Assembly (NCBI GenBank): GCA_001661245.1
Contig: KV454014.1
Span: 907,428 to 971,427, forward strand
Length of the DNA stretch: 64,000 nt
Reading direction: 5' to 3'
Source of the DNA: Pachysolen tannophilus NRRL Y-2460
Taxonomy: Eukaryota > Ascomycota > Pichiomycetes > Alaninales > Pachysolenaceae
How positions within the stretch are numbered: the first letter of the stretch is position 1; each line of letters begins with the position of its first letter. A program made the translations under genes and the position numbers. Shown piece after piece: positions 62,079 to 64,000 of the stretch. A model generated the notes under the pieces. That model was not told the DNA's origin, searched no databases, and saw nothing but the letters and a program-made list of their open reading frames with translations.

Positions 62079-62633
62079 CTCCAAATTAATTCCTGTAACT
62101 CTATCTTTACTTGTTTATCCTTGAATCTTATTTTTTTTTTTTTTTTTTTTAACTATAACCGATAATACGTTTTATTTTGTATTGTATTGTTTTGTTTTGT
62201 TTTCTTGTTTTGATGTCTTTTCCGTGTTTTACTCAACCAAAAAAAAAATTTCCTTCTCCCTTTTTCCTTTTTAATTCAAATTGTTATATCCAAAAAATCA
62301 AACACATCAGATACATAACATATCAAATCCTACCAATTCTCTTTCAAAGATAAAAAAAATACTTTTTGATACCAAATTTCTAGTTAAAACTCGTCCCCGT
62401 TCTTATTCTTATTATTCTTCTTCTGCTGCAAAAAAATACAAAAAAAAAAAAAAAAATTGTTGATTGTTTTGATATTTCCTTTTTAGGAAAATTGATTAAA
62501 ATTGAGCCGTTTTGTATAGGTTCTACACGACCTGTTTTTCTGTAGTACAAGTTTAGGTGGATTATTGGGTGGGGTTTTTTCTTTATTGAGTTACAATCTA
62601 TATAAACTGCTATTTCAGTCATGGGATTCGATC
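62079..62633. other. KIP2 upstream region
   Basis: About 555 bases separating the KIP2 start from the 3' end of the PQ-loop gene. It has a T run at about 62130-62149, (TTTTG)n near 62180-62205 and an A run at about 62440-62456. Short frames on both strands are not supported. Confidence 0.5.
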
Positions 62634-64000
62634 TCATGAGGTCTGAGTGTGTTCTGAGTGTTCTGGGTATGCTGAGTGTGTTTGTTGTTCCATTTTGTTG
62701 GTTTTATTTTGGTAATATAGATCGTCAATTAAGAAATCTATAGGAGACAATGGAGAATTTCCTGAAAATTTTATTGCATGATTTGGTGATAAAAGAGATG
62801 AGTTTTCACGAGCAGTGTTCTTGATTGCCATGGAAGATGTTTCTGTGGTATGATTGGTAGAACTTGTATAGTTTTTCTGGTTCTGGTTTTCGTCGTTGTT
62901 GTTGCTAATTAATGGTGAGGTTTCGGTGTTTCTTTCAATAGATAATGTGTTTGTATTGTTCTTTTTATCTATAGGTGATATAATAGTGTTGATTCTTGGA
63001 GTCTTTGTTCTTCTTGGAGTTTTAGGCCTTGATTTTCTCTTATCAGTCCAAAAATACCATTGTATTAAAATTCCTAGGTCAAATATGACAGTTCCCAAAG
63101 CACCAATAAAATAACTCAATTCTTTTTCCCAAAATTGTTTCGAAATTTCGCCTCCATCCAACGATGATTCAGAAGTTATTAAAGATATTGAATATGTCAA
63201 GTTCCCAAATAAAGCTGCCAGTACTAAATAAACTGAGAGCCCTTTCACAGATTTCCTTTGGAAATTGTGAACCAACTGAGGTAGCCTTGAAGATAAATAT
63301 AAAAAAGTACATGCCCACGCTAAAATCTTTCCTAATGACATTGAACCTATTATAGGAAGTACAAATGATGAGGATGCAGATGCAGATGATGATGCAGATG
63401 ACGATGATACAAATGAAATTGGTACCGCCAGTGCTTTATTGAACCCAATTATAAAACTGGACGAAACCAAATTTGCAAAACTGTTTGAGAAATGGTTATT
63501 ATGCGGATTAATACCATGATTATCGTTGTTGTTATTGGGTATTGGAATATGTTCTACTGGAACAGCAACCAAATCATCCTTGTCTCTATCAATCTCCTTA
63601 ATGATAGTTGGTGTTCCTTCGTGATTTAATCTTTTAATTTTATCTCTTAGCAAAGAATTTGGAGATTTGAACTGATTTAACCGTTGATTTTTTTTCAACT
63701 TCAACTTATAATTATTTTTAAATTTTGTATAAAAAAAAAATTGAAATCCCAATATTGAATCTATAATACAATAATACCCACTTAATATAATTTGAAATGG
63801 TAAAGCTTCCATCATTAAACAACTTAAAAAATTTAAAAAATCACCTGCAAACCAACATAGTAAAAATCCCAAAGAAATACCATCAACAGATTTAGAATTA
63901 TAATTTTTTATAACTTGTGGTAATTGTGCAAATAGCCAACTCGTTATTGACAAATAACCCGCTACTAATGATAATGGCTTACAAATTAAAATTACCGACT
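62634..64000 (-). CDS. PQ-loop vacuolar cationic amino-acid transporter (Ypq family), 5' end off the window
   Basis: At least 455 residues, open to the right edge of the window, so the start codon is beyond 64000. The N-terminal part reads through a hydrophobic span (ILICKPLSLVAGYLSITSW). The first PQ motif follows (FAQLPQVIKNYNSKSVDGIS), then two or three spans and a long variable hydrophilic loop. The second PQ motif is SSRLPQLVHNFQRKSVKGLS, followed by three more spans and a Ser/Thr/Asn-rich cytosolic tail. Paired PQ loops in a seven-span protein are the signature of Ypq1-3/Rtc2 (PQLC2-like) transporters, which move Lys/Arg across the vacuolar membrane. Which paralogue it is cannot be settled here; the tail is longer than in S. 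cerevisiae Ypq proteins. Confidence 0.9.
   Translation of the reverse strand, partial: SVILICKPLSLVAGYLSITSWLFAQLPQVIKNYNSKSVDGISLGFLLCWFAGDFLNFLSCLMMEALPFQIILSGYYCIIDSILGFQFFFYTKFKNNYKLKLKKNQRLNQFKSPNSLLRDKIKRLNHEGTPTIIKEIDRDKDDLVAVPVEHIPIPNNNNDNHGINPHNNHFSNSFANLVSSSFIIGFNKALAVPISFVSSSSASSSASASSSFVLPIIGSMSLGKILAWACTFLYLSSRLPQLVHNFQRKSVKGLSVYLVLAALFGNLTYSISLITSESSLDGGEISKQFWEKELSYFIGALGTVIFDLGILIQWYFWTDKRKSRPKTPRRTKTPRINTIISPIDKKNNTNTLSIERNTETSPLISNNNDENQNQKNYTSSTNHTTETSSMAIKNTARENSSLLSPNHAIKFSGNSPLSPIDFLIDDLYYQNKTNKMEQQTHSAYPEHSEHTQTS

Overview
The window is nuclear DNA of a budding yeast (Saccharomycotina). It is strongly AT-rich, with gene-dense single-copy yeast orthologues, short spliceosomal introns, long poly(A)/poly(T) tracts in intergenic DNA and Asn/Gln-rich low-complexity proteins. 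CTG codons are rare. Several sit where I recall related proteins having Gln, Glu, Ala or Pro, not Leu. That points to a lineage with a reassigned CUG codon: CUG-Ser most likely, CUG-Ala not excluded. I cannot name the species. There are three N gaps (28911-29253, 40196-40270, 51656-52084) and two single Ns, all in or beside A/T homopolymers.

Left part (1-19 kb): a SIS-domain sugar-phosphate isomerase-like gene; BRN1 (condensin); YME1 (mitochondrial i-AAA protease); an FMP10-like hotdog protein; a CST6/RCA1-type bZIP factor; a spliced bifunctional pseudouridine-degrading gene (PsuG glycosidase plus PfkB kinase); a soluble dysferlin-domain protein; PRI2 (primase large subunit) with two MluI boxes; and a spliced YET/BAP31 gene.

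Middle (19-41 kb): RRP5 with a textbook PAC/RRPE ribosome-biogenesis promoter; an unrecognised two-span membrane protein; ETP1; GCS1 (ArfGAP); SPS19 (2,4-dienoyl-CoA reductase, C-terminus PKL); PSY2 (PP4 subunit); NNR1 (NAD(P)HX epimerase); the septin SHS1/SEP7; a mitochondrial ClpP protease, which S. cerevisiae lacks; a GC-rich G-tract island; and the 5' end of SEC31, cut by an N gap.

Right part (41-64 kb): WHI3; an Asn-rich protein with an N-myristoylation-like start; PRP46; a tRNA-Ile(AAU); PUS7, frameshifted in a run of 11 A; a two-exon RRM-like protein; an unrecognised 117-residue protein divergent from RAD53 across an MluI box; RAD53; PEP4; the kinesin KIP2; and a PQ-loop vacuolar transporter running off the right edge.

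Most of the window is ordinary core genome. No transposon, viral remnant or CRISPR array was seen. The most unusual points are the intron placed exactly between the two enzyme domains of the pseudouridine gene (its retention would give a glycosidase-only protein), the ClpP gene, the reassigned CTG codon, the GC-rich island, and SEC31 breaking at a gap too short to hold the rest of it.
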